In this document: piece after piece, positions 53,624 to 63,316 of the stretch
Layout of the letters: every line of letters starts with the position of its first letter
How positions within the stretch are numbered: position 1 is the first letter of the stretch
Made by a program: the position numbers and the translations under genes
Notes under the pieces: generated by a model
Seen by the model: the letters and a program-made list of their open reading frames with translations, nothing else
Told to the model about the DNA's origin: nothing
Database searches by the model: none
Origin: Clostridia bacterium
Lineage (GTDB): Bacteria; Bacillota; Clostridia; Oscillospirales; Acutalibacteraceae
Direction: 5' to 3'
DNA length: 64,000 bases
Assembly: GCA_017513525.1 (NCBI GenBank)
Contig: JAFXFC010000052.1
Span: 62,001-126,000 of the forward strand

Positions 53624-54892
53624 ATGAAAGCCAGAATTTTTTTAATGGGAGCCCAAAATCTTGGTTCTTGCCGAAGACTGGAAACTGAATTAAAATATGT
53701 TTTCTCTGATTATCTTACCGATAACGGGGGAGTCAGCTCATTTTACGGAATAAAGGAAGCAACTGCTGATATAGCTAAGGCGGTCACTGATGCACATGCA
53801 CTTATCTTTATTGCCGACTATTCATCCTTCGGTGCCACTAAGCTTATGCTTTCAAAAGCCTTCGGTTTTGAACTTAGCTGTGACCCCTCACTTTTGCAAA
53901 AGGCATGTGAAACTTGTGAGAAAGATCCCGAAGAAGAGGATTATGAATTCTCGGTGACTCATGCTTTTGTACCGTCTAACACAAGGACTTTTGTTCTTAG
54001 TGACGGAAAATTTGCAGGCTTTTCCGTCGCAAACGGAAATCAGACAATAATTCTTATCCCATATGAAAAGGATAGAACATCAGTTCTTCTTGCTTCGCAG
54101 GTAATTCCTTATCTTAATGCAACTTATCATGTGAGCATTGATTTCGGAAAACTCAAAGAACTCAATTCTCAGATGCTTCTTTCTTCATTGGAAAAGAATG
54201 CTTCTAAGATTGCAGTTGCAGGAACAAATACTGCTTCATTTTTCAAAGACTATGTCGGTGTCAATGAAAAACTTTCAGCTTTTATTAATATTTCTCCCAT
54301 CGCAGAAAAAAGAGGCTCTATGCAGCCGATAGATTATGTTGTAAATCTTTCAATAACAGCAGCCGAGCTGCTTTCATGCAGATACGGTGTAGCAATGTCC
54401 AACGCATTTTACACAGGCGACAGTCCCGACAGTGAAAAAATAGTGTACCTTGCCGTTACGAATGAAAGAGAAACAGCAGTCAGAGAGATACATTCTTTTG
54501 TAGGTGAAGATATCTCGTCATTTCTCAATAGATGCAGCGGTGATTTTTGTGCATTTATTTCAGATATTATTTCAAATGATGAAGTGTATGTTGAAGATAA
54601 TGCAGTCAGAGAAAAAGCCGCAGAAAAAAGATATAAAATAGCAATTGCTTCAGTTGCTGCAGTTATTCTGGCTGTTGCAGTATTTTGTTTTTCATATTTT
54701 TATACCAACAATTACAGTATTACACAGTGGGCAAATAATTTTATTGAATGGATATTTCCAGCAGGTAATCCCTTTGAAGGAATGTTTGACCGTTTTGTTC
54801 CGGGTGAGGATGAAGAACAGGCACAGGCTGATATTGATGCAGATGCAGCTGTTTCAGATTCTGATGCTTCGGACACACAAAACGACGACTGA
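53624..54892 (+). CDS. Membrane-anchored degenerate CinA-like protein
   Basis: A 422-residue protein. Its first ~165 residues follow the CinA/MoCF layout (ADIAKAVTDAHALIFI; the segment after it, where CinA has GGLGPTxDDxT, reads ADYSSFGATKLML; TRTFVLSDGKFAGFSV with IILIP in place of LPGPP). The second half resembles the PncC-type end (IAVAGTNTASFF, ELLSCRYGVAMSNAF, KIVYLAVTNERE, FVGEDISSFL). The active-site Ser-Cys-Thr and GPT motifs are missing. A membrane helix lies at ~341-362 and an acidic extracellular tail follows. CinA normally is soluble. The homology is my reading by eye; function unknown, cluster with sortases suggests an envelope role. Confidence 0.55.
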   Translation: MKARIFLMGAQNLGSCRRLETELKYVFSDYLTDNGGVSSFYGIKEATADIAKAVTDAHALIFIADYSSFGATKLMLSKAFGFELSCDPSLLQKACETCEKDPEEEDYEFSVTHAFVPSNTRTFVLSDGKFAGFSVANGNQTIILIPYEKDRTSVLLASQVIPYLNATYHVSIDFGKLKELNSQMLLSSLEKNASKIAVAGTNTASFFKDYVGVNEKLSAFINISPIAEKRGSMQPIDYVVNLSITAAELLSCRYGVAMSNAFYTGDSPDSEKIVYLAVTNERETAVREIHSFVGEDISSFLNRCSGDFCAFISDIISNDEVYVEDNAVREKAAEKRYKIAIASVAAVILAVAVFCFSYFYTNNYSITQWANNFIEWIFPAGNPFEGMFDRFVPGEDEEQAQADIDADAAVSDSDASDTQNDD

Positions 54893-54943
54893 TACCGAAA
54901 AAAGGTATATTGACGGACACTTTGTTTATAGTAGGATGATCAC

Positions 54944-56200
54944 ATGAAACTGATGCTGAAAAAGTCAATTGCGGTAATTCTTGCCGCAGTGATGACATTG
55001 AGTTTATCGTTGATATCAAATGCCGCAAGAACCGTTTTAACAGGCGATATGGATGAGGATGGCAGGATAACGGCAAAAGATGCCCGCAGTGTGCTTCGCT
55101 TTTCCGTAGATCTGGACCATTATACCCGAGCTCATCTGAAGATCGGTGATATCGACAGCAACGAAAAATTAAATGCCGCCGATGCAAGATATATTCTTCG
55201 TTTTTCTGTAGGACTTGATAGTCCTGCAAGTGAAAATGTTGAGGTAAATGAAGAGGATTTTGAAGAGTACATAAACCTTCCTCCCGTAGATGAAATTTTT
55301 AAATGGATCCTTCCCGAGGCTCCTGAAATAAATGCACAACCCGGTACATTTACCTTTACTGTTTACGGCTACGGTCACGGAGTCGGTCTTTCCCAATACG
55401 GAGCACTTTCCCTTGAGGATGCGGGTTTTACATATGACAGAATTCTCTCTCACTACTATACGGGAACTGAGATAAAGAATATAGAAGAATTTCCCGAAAA
55501 AACGGTTTATCCCGTATATAAAGAAGTGTCCGAGGGAGTATTCGGCTATGTTCCTGATGAACTTCCGACTAAGGAGCTGTTGGCAAGAATAGTTTATCAG
55601 GAAATATACGGTGTGACTCAAAAAGGCAAATATGAAGAAGCACTGAAGGCTATGACGCTTTGTGTTTTTTCAAATCTGATATATTATGATTTTAACATTA
55701 AAAGCCGCTGGAGTGTCGGAATAGCCACTTCTCGTTCTTATGAAGAGCTTCCGCAAAATCTGAAAGATATTGTTGATGAGGTTTTAGGACAGTTTATAAC
55801 CGTAAAAGGTGATGATAATGCGATAGAGGCGGTATACGGTGCTCTTGCTGCAGGAATGACAGCTTCTGCAGAAAGCATATGGAATATGAAGAGTTCATAT
55901 CTTATGCCGGTACCAAGTCCCTTTGATATGCAAAGGGAAGGCTTTATTTCTCAGCGTACATACACAAAAGAAGAAATGAAAAAGCTTATAACAGACTATG
56001 ATAAAACTATTGTACTTGAAGATGACCCTTCGCAGTGGCTGAAAATTATTGAACATACGGGTTCGATGGACGAAACAAGAGGTTATGTCACAAGAATAAA
56101 AGTGGGTAATAAGGAGCTTCAGGGGTATAATGAGTTTCATATGAAGCTTTTAGGCAACACTTTGCGTTCTTCGTGTTTTACGATAACTTATACACCGTAA
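54944..56200 (+). CDS. Secreted dockerin protein with circularly permuted SpoIID/LytB-like domain
   Basis: 418 residues with signal peptide (cleavage near residue 28). Two dockerin calcium repeats ([20 protein letters not shown] ~35-54; [20 protein letters not shown] ~69-88) follow. Then the SpoIID fingerprint [13 protein letters not shown] (142-154) with [11 protein letters not shown], but here near the N-terminus instead of at the end. The rest matches SpoIID in order: [10 protein letters not shown] with candidate catalytic Glu220, [31 protein letters not shown] and [11 protein letters not shown], and at the very C-terminus [12 protein letters not shown]. Canonical SpoIID has the GHGVGMSQYGA segment last. 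So the order is permuted. Expected activity: lytic transglycosylase on stem-less glycan. Confidence 0.7.
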   Translation: MKLMLKKSIAVILAAVMTLSLSLISNAARTVLTGDMDEDGRITAKDARSVLRFSVDLDHYTRAHLKIGDIDSNEKLNAADARYILRFSVGLDSPASENVEVNEEDFEEYINLPPVDEIFKWILPEAPEINAQPGTFTFTVYGYGHGVGLSQYGALSLEDAGFTYDRILSHYYTGTEIKNIEEFPEKTVYPVYKEVSEGVFGYVPDELPTKELLARIVYQEIYGVTQKGKYEEALKAMTLCVFSNLIYYDFNIKSRWSVGIATSRSYEELPQNLKDIVDEVLGQFITVKGDDNAIEAVYGALAAGMTASAESIWNMKSSYLMPVPSPFDMQREGFISQRTYTKEEMKKLITDYDKTIVLEDDPSQWLKIIEHTGSMDETRGYVTRIKVGNKELQGYNEFHMKLLGNTLRSSCFTITYTP

Positions 56201-56211
56201 GGAGTGTATTT

Positions 56212-56766
56212 ATGGATAAAGAGAGAATTGAAAAGGCGGTAAGAGAAATTCTTATCGCAATAGGAGAGGATCCCGACAGAGAGGGGCTTCTGGAAACTCC
56301 CGAGCGAGTTGCCAGAATGTATGAAGAGGTTTTCGGCGGACTTGAAAAAGATCCCGAACAGCATCTCAAGATTTTCAATGACGAAAAGAATGAGGAAATG
56401 GTGGTTGTCCGTGACATTCCTTTATATTCAATGTGTGAACACCATCTGCTTCCCTTTGTCGGAAAAGCTCATATAGTCTATATTCCTCAGAACGGTAAAG
56501 TAATAGGACTTTCAAAGCTTGCAAGAATCGTTGATAATTTTGCAAGACGCCCTCAGATACAGGAAAGACTTACTTCTCAGATAGCCGATTTTCTTATGGA
56601 TAAGCTTGATCCCTTAGGTGTTGCAGTAGTTATTGAAGCCGAACACCTTTGCATGACCATGAGAGGGGCTCGAGCCGCAGGTGCAAAAACAAAAACCTCC
56701 GCTCTCAGAGGAAATATGCGTTCAGACGCAAGAACCAGAGCAGAGGCAATGACACTTATCGGTTAA
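56212..56766 (+). CDS. folE: GTP cyclohydrolase I
   Basis: A 184-residue enzyme that makes 7,8-dihydroneopterin triphosphate from [24 protein letters not shown], the zinc ligands in [20 protein letters not shown] and [10 protein letters not shown], and [23 protein letters not shown] are the standard signatures. ATG 56212 chosen because AAGGAG lies at 56201-56206. It ends at 22 bases before rarA, so they may be co-transcribed. Confidence 0.97.
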   Translation: MDKERIEKAVREILIAIGEDPDREGLLETPERVARMYEEVFGGLEKDPEQHLKIFNDEKNEEMVVVRDIPLYSMCEHHLLPFVGKAHIVYIPQNGKVIGLSKLARIVDNFARRPQIQERLTSQIADFLMDKLDPLGVAVVIEAEHLCMTMRGARAAGAKTKTSALRGNMRSDARTRAEAMTLIG

Positions 56767-56787
56767 AATGTTAATTGGAGGTTTAAT

Positions 56788-58056
56788 ATGTCTACACCGC
56801 TTGCAGACAGAATAAGACCGAAAAATCTTGATGAAATAGCAGGTCAGCGCCATTTGTTTTCAGAGGGCGCTGTTCTTCGTAATATCATAGAGTCGGGAAA
56901 TATTCCCAATTTAATATTCTACGGTCCCTCAGGTACGGGAAAAACCACGGTTGCAAGAATAATTGCAGCAGCTACAAATAAAAGACTTCATATATTAAAC
57001 GGAACAAGTGCCTCACTTTCAGATGTAAAGGATGTTATCGGAGAGATAAACACTATTGCCGCTCAGAACGGACTTTTGCTGTATCTTGACGAAATTCAGT
57101 ATTTCAATAAAAAACAGCAGCAGTCACTTTTACAGTATATCGAAAACGGTGATATAACGCTTATTGCATCCACTACGGAAAACCCATATTTCTATATATA
57201 TTCCGCAGTGCTGAGCCGCTCAACTGTCTTTGAATTCAAGAGTATTTCCCCTGAAGATGCAGTTCCCGGGATTGAAAGAGCCTTTAATATAATGAGTGAG
57301 GATAACCAAGAGGAATATGATATTGAAGAGGGGGTTATTCCTTACATTGCTTCCGTGTGCGGGGGGGATATGAGAAAAGCTGCCAATATCGCCGAGCTTT
57401 GTGTCATAGGTGCTCCGAGAGCCGTAACGGGAGAAAAGAGAAAAATTACTCTGAGTTCTGTACAGCAGATCACTCAGAGAAGCGGTATGCACTATGACAG
57501 GCAGGGAGATGAGTATTACGATATGCTCTCAGCCTTTCAGAAGTCTATGCGTGGCTCTGACCCCGATGCCGCCATACATTACCTGGCACGTATTCTTGAA
57601 GCGGGAGACCTTATATCTGCTACAAGAAGACTTATGGTGTGTGCCTGTGAAGATGTAGGACTCGCATATCCCATGATAATACCGATTGTAAAATCAGCCT
57701 GTGATATTGCTATGCAGGTGGGACTTCCTGAAGCGAGAATCCCTCTTGCAGATGCCGTTATTTTAGTATGTAATTCCCCGAAATCCAATTCGGGTGAAAT
57801 GGCTATAGATGCTGCAATGAATGATGTAAGAAATGGTCTTGCGGGACCTGTTCCGAGGCATTTACAGAATAAGCACTTTGACGGTGAGGATGCTGAAGTA
57901 AAGGGTCAGTTTTATAAATACCCCCATGACGCTCCGAATCATTGGCTGAAGCAGCAGTATCTTCCAGATATAATAAAGGATAAAAAGTATTATATATACG
58001 GCGAAAATAAGACCGAACAAGCAGCAAAGGAATATTGGTCTAAAATCAAAAAGTAA
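56788..58056 (+). CDS. rarA: Replication-associated recombination protein A (MgsA/RarA)
   Basis: A 422-residue AAA+ ATPase acting at stalled replication forks. PLADRIRPKNLDEIAGQRHLF, Walker A GPSGTGKTT, Walker B LLYLDEIQYFNKKQQ, sensor TTENP and the C-terminal tetramer domain ending ...YLPDIIKDKKYYIYGEN are the hallmarks. Confidence 0.95.
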   Translation: MSTPLADRIRPKNLDEIAGQRHLFSEGAVLRNIIESGNIPNLIFYGPSGTGKTTVARIIAAATNKRLHILNGTSASLSDVKDVIGEINTIAAQNGLLLYLDEIQYFNKKQQQSLLQYIENGDITLIASTTENPYFYIYSAVLSRSTVFEFKSISPEDAVPGIERAFNIMSEDNQEEYDIEEGVIPYIASVCGGDMRKAANIAELCVIGAPRAVTGEKRKITLSSVQQITQRSGMHYDRQGDEYYDMLSAFQKSMRGSDPDAAIHYLARILEAGDLISATRRLMVCACEDVGLAYPMIIPIVKSACDIAMQVGLPEARIPLADAVILVCNSPKSNSGEMAIDAAMNDVRNGLAGPVPRHLQNKHFDGEDAEVKGQFYKYPHDAPNHWLKQQYLPDIIKDKKYYIYGENKTEQAAKEYWSKIKK

Positions 58057-58341
58057 TTAATTGGGGATGTAAAAAAAGCGCAGACCGCAAAAAACAAGAT
58101 AAATCAAGGGGTTCGAGCAAGTCAGATACTTGTAAGAACCCCTAAAAACAACCCCAAATACATAATTTATTAAAATTTTATGTTTTATGCTACGAACAAA
58201 CCTCGCCTCTCGACGTACCTTTGTACGCCTTCGGGCAAGCCAAAACAAGCTGAAGCCTTGTTTTGGCTCGGTTTGTCCGTTGGGCATCATTTTTTTCTAT
58301 CCCCTTAAAAGGAGCTGTAAAAACACTTTCGTTTTTTACAG
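58057..58341. repeat. Hairpin-rich noncoding spacer, candidate dispersed element
   Basis: 294 bases with no convincing gene. Stems: GGGGTTC (58108-58114) with GAACCCC (58136-58142); AGCCAAAACAAG (58238-58249) with CTTGTTTTGGCT (58257-58268); and CTGTAAAAAC (58315-58324) with GTTTTTTACAG at 58331-58341, the last a likely terminator of the DHHW gene on the minus strand. A 77-codon minus-strand frame in the middle has no ribosome site and is not called. Similar GC-rich stem blocks are known as dispersed intergenic repeats in related Clostridia; that is recollection, not shown here. Confidence 0.45.
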
Positions 58342-58350
58342 TTCCAATTG

Positions 58351-59724
58351 TTATCCTTCAATAAAGTTTGTAAGAGTCTGAACAAGAGAAGGGTTTCTTG
58401 TCATTGAAATATTATTAACAAAAATGATATCATCAACAGGATTTTCTTCTAAGAAACTGCTGAGAGTATTTTTATAATGTCTGTAATCAATAACATATAC
58501 AGTCTTATAATGATAAACAAGGAACGGAACAAATGCATTACCGTAGCTTTCTTTTATAACAAGACAGGTTTCGCCTTCGGTTTTATCTTCATTCTGAATG
58601 GTTGAAAGGGGATTGTCACCGCTTAAAAATGTACCGTATTTAAATGTCGGGGAATCATTTGATTTATCATAAAGCAGGGGCTTTGAGAATGTTGAACCGT
58701 TTTCATCCGTAACAGTCATTGAATATTTGCAGGGCGGAATATATGCGTCAACTCTGTCGGGAGTAGCACCGAGTGCAGGATTAGAGCCTGAATCATTATA
58801 GAAAGAGCCGAGGAAGCCATCAAAGCTCCATATTTCATAAGCACTCAGCGGTAAGGCGGTAATTCCTTTTGTCTGACAGAAAACCTCGTATGCGTAATAT
58901 GCAGCAAGTGCTGTCCAGTGGTGGTCTGTGCGGAAATATACATATTCATTTCTGTGCTGCTTGATGTTGTCAAAGCAGTTGAATTTTTTTACATTTGCCG
59001 AGGTAGAACCGAGCATATAGTCGATCGCATTTTTTTGATCGGAAGCTGATATTTTTTCTCTTACTTTTTCATTAAGAGTTATATCGGTGCTGCTCGGTGC
59101 TATGGTTACAAACACATCTGAAGAATCTGAAAAACGGGTAGCAGCGGTATTAATAGCTTTAATATAATTATCTGCAGTATCCTGCACGAAATGGAAATAT
59201 TCGAAAGCTGCGTTGTCACATATCAAGATGCCTCCGAACTCTTCAACATTCTGTGCTTCACTTGTGTCTGCGGGGTAGGTGACATTTTCGGGAGTAACAG
59301 TTTCAGCTTCGTTTGAAGTTGCTTCAGCGGTATTTTCAGATGATGCACTTTCTGCGACAATTGCTGCTGTAGTGTTTTCATTCGGAACTACGGGTTCGGG
59401 AATGGCATCGCCTGCAATTCCTTCATTAAAGCCTGTGAGGGTTCCTGATGTTCCGAGAAAATTCTGTATCTTTGAATTGATATTTATTATTGTATCACGA
59501 AAAGGAACTGTGTCGGAAAACCATGTTGAAATGTCGGCAAAGTAATCTCCGCTCATAAGAGCTGTGTAACTGAATTCGGGGAAGCTTGCAAGCTCTCTTT
59601 TTTCAGTTTCCGAAACAGTGGGTCTCAGAGGAATTATAAAACAAAACGCAGTTATTATAATGATCGTTGAAAAGCTTACAATGATTTTTATCAGTTTGTG
59701 CTTTTTTGCAGATGGTTTTTTCAT
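58351..59724 (-). CDS. DHHW-family protein, partner of the MBOAT acyltransferase
   Basis: A 457-residue protein with one N-terminal membrane helix (~10-32), a Ser/Thr/Glu-rich linker and an AlgX/AlgJ-like SGNH-hydrolase domain; YFRTDHHWTALAAYYAYEVF is the DHHW motif. Such proteins accept and pass acyl groups to cell-surface polysaccharide with an MBOAT partner, here the next gene 19 bases away. Confidence 0.9.
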   Translation of the reverse strand: MKKPSAKKHKLIKIIVSFSTIIIITAFCFIIPLRPTVSETEKRELASFPEFSYTALMSGDYFADISTWFSDTVPFRDTIININSKIQNFLGTSGTLTGFNEGIAGDAIPEPVVPNENTTAAIVAESASSENTAEATSNEAETVTPENVTYPADTSEAQNVEEFGGILICDNAAFEYFHFVQDTADNYIKAINTAATRFSDSSDVFVTIAPSSTDITLNEKVREKISASDQKNAIDYMLGSTSANVKKFNCFDNIKQHRNEYVYFRTDHHWTALAAYYAYEVFCQTKGITALPLSAYEIWSFDGFLGSFYNDSGSNPALGATPDRVDAYIPPCKYSMTVTDENGSTFSKPLLYDKSNDSPTFKYGTFLSGDNPLSTIQNEDKTEGETCLVIKESYGNAFVPFLVYHYKTVYVIDYRHYKNTLSSFLEENPVDDIIFVNNISMTRNPSLVQTLTNFIEG

Positions 59725-59742
59725 TTTATAATTACCTCCTTA

Positions 59743-61212
59743 TCAGAATTGGAAATAAATGAAGGGATTATATGAGTTACCGACAAGGGTTATTGCAGAA
59801 AGTATAATAAGTGCTGTCGGAGATAAGATATCTGCAGTTCTGTAAATAAAACTTACGGCAAGATTATTCTTTGCATGCTTAATGAGGAAATTCTTTACAT
59901 GTTTAATAACAGGTGTACAAGCAATTGCACAAATTATGAAGAAGAATATGTAACCCGAAATAAAGCTTGCAGCTTCATATGTTATAAATGGATTTCCGTT
60001 AAGACAGAACATACCGCTAAGAACTGTGCCGATAAGCGGGAATTTTGTGAATTTGAAGAATACCCAGCCGAAATAAACGGCAATGAGAAGATATGCTCTT
60101 CCGATAATTTTATGCTTTTGAAGGAATTTGCCGTAAACAAATTTTTCGAGTACGAGAAGTACAAAGAAGTAAATTCCCCAGAGAACAAAGCTCCATGATG
60201 CACCATGCCAGAGTCCTGTAAGTGCCCAGACGATAAAGAGATTAAAAACCTGACGAAGCTTACCTTTTTTGTTTCCTCCGAGAGGAATATAAACATAATC
60301 TCTGAAGAAAGTGCCCAGAGACATATGCCATCTTCTCCAGAATTCGGTAACGCAAGTCGATGTATAGGGATAGTCAAAATTTTCCTTATAATGGAAGCCG
60401 CACATAAGTCCCATGCCTATTGCCATATCCGAATATGCAGAGAAATCAAGATATATCTGAAGCATATAGAATGCTACGCCAACCCAGAGCGTCAATGCTG
60501 AGCGGCCTGTAATTATGTCGATATTTGAAGAAAGCTCAGCCGCATTTGCGATGGCTTCATCCGATAAAATAAGGGTATCTGCAACCGCAGCACAGCCGTT
60601 TGCAAGAACAGCCTTTTTTGCAAGACCGCAGGCAAATCTTGTGAGTCCACCGGACATTTCGTTAAGATTTATATTTCTTTCGGTAAGCTCGTTTTCAATA
60701 TCGCCGTACCGCACGATAGGACCTGCAATACACTGGTGGAAAAGAGAAGTATATAAAAGAACTTTATAGTAACGCTTCTGTGCAGGCACTTCGCCTCTGT
60801 ATACATCAATAACATAGGTCAGAAGCTGAAATGTATAAAATGAAATACCTATCGGCAATTGCACTTGCGGAACAGGTATCAGATCGATTCCTATAAGTGA
60901 ATTTAAGGAGTCAACTGCGAAGCCTATGTATTTGAAATACCCGATAGAACCTATACATACTGTAATTGCCGCTGCAAGCCAGAGCTTTTTTTCCTGATTG
61001 CCTTTTGAAGTTTCTATAAGTCGGGAGAACAGCCAGCAGAACAGCGACATGAGAACCAGTATTGCGACATATACAGGCTCACCGAAGGCATAAAATACAA
61101 GAGAAAATGCGAGAAGTACGATATTTCTGGTTTTTACTGTTTTACAGAAATAATAACATATTAAATTTGCCGGGAAAAAAGCAAAACAGAACAGCAAGCT
61201 TGAAAAAACCAT
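59743..61212 (-). CDS. MBOAT-family O-acyltransferase
   Basis: A 489-residue multi-pass membrane enzyme of the AlgI/DltB type. FAFGEPVYVAI-type N-terminus, QIYLDFSAYSDMAIGMGLMCGF, NFDYPYTSTCVTEFWRRWHMSLGTFFRDYVYIPLGG, and the catalytic His in ALTGLWHGASWSF. It moves acyl groups from the inside to the outside of the membrane for polysaccharide or teichoic acid O-acylation. Paired with the DHHW gene. No dltA/dltC carrier genes are near. Confidence 0.95.
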   Translation of the reverse strand: MVFSSLLFCFAFFPANLICYYFCKTVKTRNIVLLAFSLVFYAFGEPVYVAILVLMSLFCWLFSRLIETSKGNQEKKLWLAAAITVCIGSIGYFKYIGFAVDSLNSLIGIDLIPVPQVQLPIGISFYTFQLLTYVIDVYRGEVPAQKRYYKVLLYTSLFHQCIAGPIVRYGDIENELTERNINLNEMSGGLTRFACGLAKKAVLANGCAAVADTLILSDEAIANAAELSSNIDIITGRSALTLWVGVAFYMLQIYLDFSAYSDMAIGMGLMCGFHYKENFDYPYTSTCVTEFWRRWHMSLGTFFRDYVYIPLGGNKKGKLRQVFNLFIVWALTGLWHGASWSFVLWGIYFFVLLVLEKFVYGKFLQKHKIIGRAYLLIAVYFGWVFFKFTKFPLIGTVLSGMFCLNGNPFITYEAASFISGYIFFFIICAIACTPVIKHVKNFLIKHAKNNLAVSFIYRTADILSPTALIILSAITLVGNSYNPFIYFQF

Positions 61213-61229
61213 TTTTAGGAATCCTTTAT

Positions 61230-61259
61230 TTTATATTTTGCGGTTTAATTAGAACGCAA
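61230..61259 (-). promoter_or_regulatory. Possible promoter of the MBOAT-DHHW pair
   Basis: Minus strand -35 TTGCGT (61259-61254), 18 bases, -10 TATAAA (61235-61230). Weak match; the rest of 61260-61411 is AT-rich with nothing else seen. Confidence 0.4.
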
Positions 61260-61411
61260 GAAAAACAATATATATTATTATATAAAACAGGCGAAATTAC
61301 AAGCATAAAAAAAGCAAATGAAAAAAATTGTAGAAATATACAAAACCCTGTAAGTGCCTCATATATTTTTTGCTAAAGAAAACTTTTTAATTAAAAGTTC
61401 ATTTCTTTATA

Positions 61412-61440
61412 TTGTAATCCAAGGTAAAATATGATATTAT
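61412..61440 (+). promoter_or_regulatory. Promoter of the ABC exporter pair
   Basis: TTGTAA (61412-61417), 17 bases, TATTAT (61435-61440). Confidence 0.65.
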
Positions 61441-61477
61441 TTATTAGATTTTAAATATTTTTTTACGGAGGCACAGA

Positions 61478-63316
61478 ATGAGAACGGTTTTGTCAAAGCT
61501 AAAGCCTTTCAGGTGGATGCTTTTACTGTCGATAGTATTTGCCACACTTAATACTGTATTACAGCTTTTAATTCCATTATATACAAAGAATATTCTTTCT
61601 GAAGGAATACTTGCATATGATATGGACAGGCTTATTGAATTGTGTTTGATAATGTTAGGTTTTACACTTGCGAGTATTATTACTTCAGTAGCCAATACAT
61701 ATTATTCAACAAAAACCTCGGTAGGATATTCAATTGCTCTGAGAAATTATATTTTTGATAAGGTATCTCATCTTTCTCAGAGTGATATTGATAAAATAGG
61801 TGTAGCATCTCTTGTTACAAGAACAACCAACGATGTCCGCCAGGTGCATGAAATCGTTTTGTCGACATTGAAGTCACTTATTCCGGTGCCTATAATGCTC
61901 GCAGGCGGTCTTGTTATGGCTTTTTCTTTGAATACTGAGCTTGCGAAGCTTACTTTGTGGGCAATACCCATACTTGCAGTGCTTGCAGTAGTATTGATTG
62001 CCATTGTAATGCCCATATATTCAAAGATACAAAAGCTTGTTGACAAGATAAATCAGATAATGAGAGAAAAGATAAGCGGTATCAGAGTTATCAGAGCTTT
62101 TAATAAGACGGAATATGAGGATGAAAGATTTAATGAAACAAATCTTAAACTCACCGGCATAGCACTAAGAGTAAACCGCATCATGGCAGGCTTTCTGCCC
62201 GTGCTGACAGTGCTCTTATATGCTCTTATCTGTCTTATTATTTACAGGAGCGTTATGGCTTCAACCGAGCTTGATATTGTAACACACAGAGAAGAGATAC
62301 TCGCTACGATTCCCAATATGTACGCTTTTATCTCCTATTTTACTATTGCAATCGGTGCTCTTACCTCAGTAGTTGCAATAATAGTTTCTATTCCGAGAGC
62401 ATCTATTTCGGGCAGAAGAATAAAGGTTATCATGGATGCCGTTTCTGAAATAGAGCCTCCGGAAACCCCGATTACTCCTAAAAAAGAGGATGCGGGAAAA
62501 CTTGAATTCGTCAATGTTTCATTTAAGTACAAGCCCGTTCCGAAAGAAGTAAAAAAGAAGAAATTTTCTTCCAAAAAGAAAAAAACAGAAAATGCGCCGA
62601 AAACTCTGTTTGAACTTAAAAATGTAAGCTTTGAATCTCACCCCGGAGAGACCACGGCAATAATAGGTGTTACGGGAAGCGGTAAGACTACACTTGTTAA
62701 TCTCATCCCCCGTCTTTATGATGCAACTGAAGGTGAAGTAAAGCTTGCAGGTGTTAATGTCAAAGATCTTGATCCTGCTGAAATTGGTGACAGGATAGCT
62801 TTTATTCCGCAGCAGGCATTTTTGTTCAGCGGAACTATTGCTGATAATATCCGTTTCGGAAAAAAGGATGCTACAGATGCCGAAATCTGGCGAGCCCTCG
62901 AAATAGCACAGGCAAAAACTTTTGTAGATTCAATGCCTGACGGTATAGAGTCCTTTGTTTCTCAGGCAGGTAAAAACTATTCAGGCGGTCAGAAGCAAAG
63001 ACTTGCAATTGCAAGAGCAATAGTAAAGGGTGCCGAGGTCATAGTTTTTGATGATTCATTCTCTGCACTTGACCTTGCAACTGATGCCCGTCTTCGTGCA
63101 TCTCTCAGAGAAAATCTTACCGATGCAAACATCATAATAGTTGCTCAGCGAGTCGGAACTGTTCTTAATGCTGACAGAATAATCGTTCTTGAAAACGGTA
63201 ATGTTGTCGGACAGGGAACTCACAAGGAGCTTCTTAAAACCTGTGAAACCTACCGTGAAATAGTTGTGACACAGCTCTCTGAAGAGGCACTGGAGGAGGT
63301 GGAAGACGATGAGTAA
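61478..63316 (+). CDS. ABC exporter half-transporter (first of heterodimer)
   Basis: A 612-residue type IV ABC exporter protein: six-helix domain (~1-310), then the ATPase domain with Walker A GVTGSGKTT, Q-loop, signature YSGGQKQRL, Walker B VIVFDDSFSALD and switch region AQRVGTVLN. The Walker B glutamate is Asp (DD), as in the degenerate site of heterodimeric exporters such as BmrC. An unusual Lys-rich insert (KPVPKEVKKKKFSSKKKKT) sits at the start of the ATPase domain. It overlaps the next gene by 8 bases. CGGAGG ribosome site six bases before ATG. Confidence 0.92.
   Translation: MRTVLSKLKPFRWMLLLSIVFATLNTVLQLLIPLYTKNILSEGILAYDMDRLIELCLIMLGFTLASIITSVANTYYSTKTSVGYSIALRNYIFDKVSHLSQSDIDKIGVASLVTRTTNDVRQVHEIVLSTLKSLIPVPIMLAGGLVMAFSLNTELAKLTLWAIPILAVLAVVLIAIVMPIYSKIQKLVDKINQIMREKISGIRVIRAFNKTEYEDERFNETNLKLTGIALRVNRIMAGFLPVLTVLLYALICLIIYRSVMASTELDIVTHREEILATIPNMYAFISYFTIAIGALTSVVAIIVSIPRASISGRRIKVIMDAVSEIEPPETPITPKKEDAGKLEFVNVSFKYKPVPKEVKKKKFSSKKKKTENAPKTLFELKNVSFESHPGETTAIIGVTGSGKTTLVNLIPRLYDATEGEVKLAGVNVKDLDPAEIGDRIAFIPQQAFLFSGTIADNIRFGKKDATDAEIWRALEIAQAKTFVDSMPDGIESFVSQAGKNYSGGQKQRLAIARAIVKGAEVIVFDDSFSALDLATDARLRASLRENLTDANIIIVAQRVGTVLNADRIIVLENGNVVGQGTHKELLKTCETYREIVVTQLSEEALEEVEDDE

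Noticed and set aside
58057..58290. 77-codon minus-strand gene
   Set aside because: No ribosome site, unusual composition, and it runs through strong hairpins; looks like noncoding repeat DNA.
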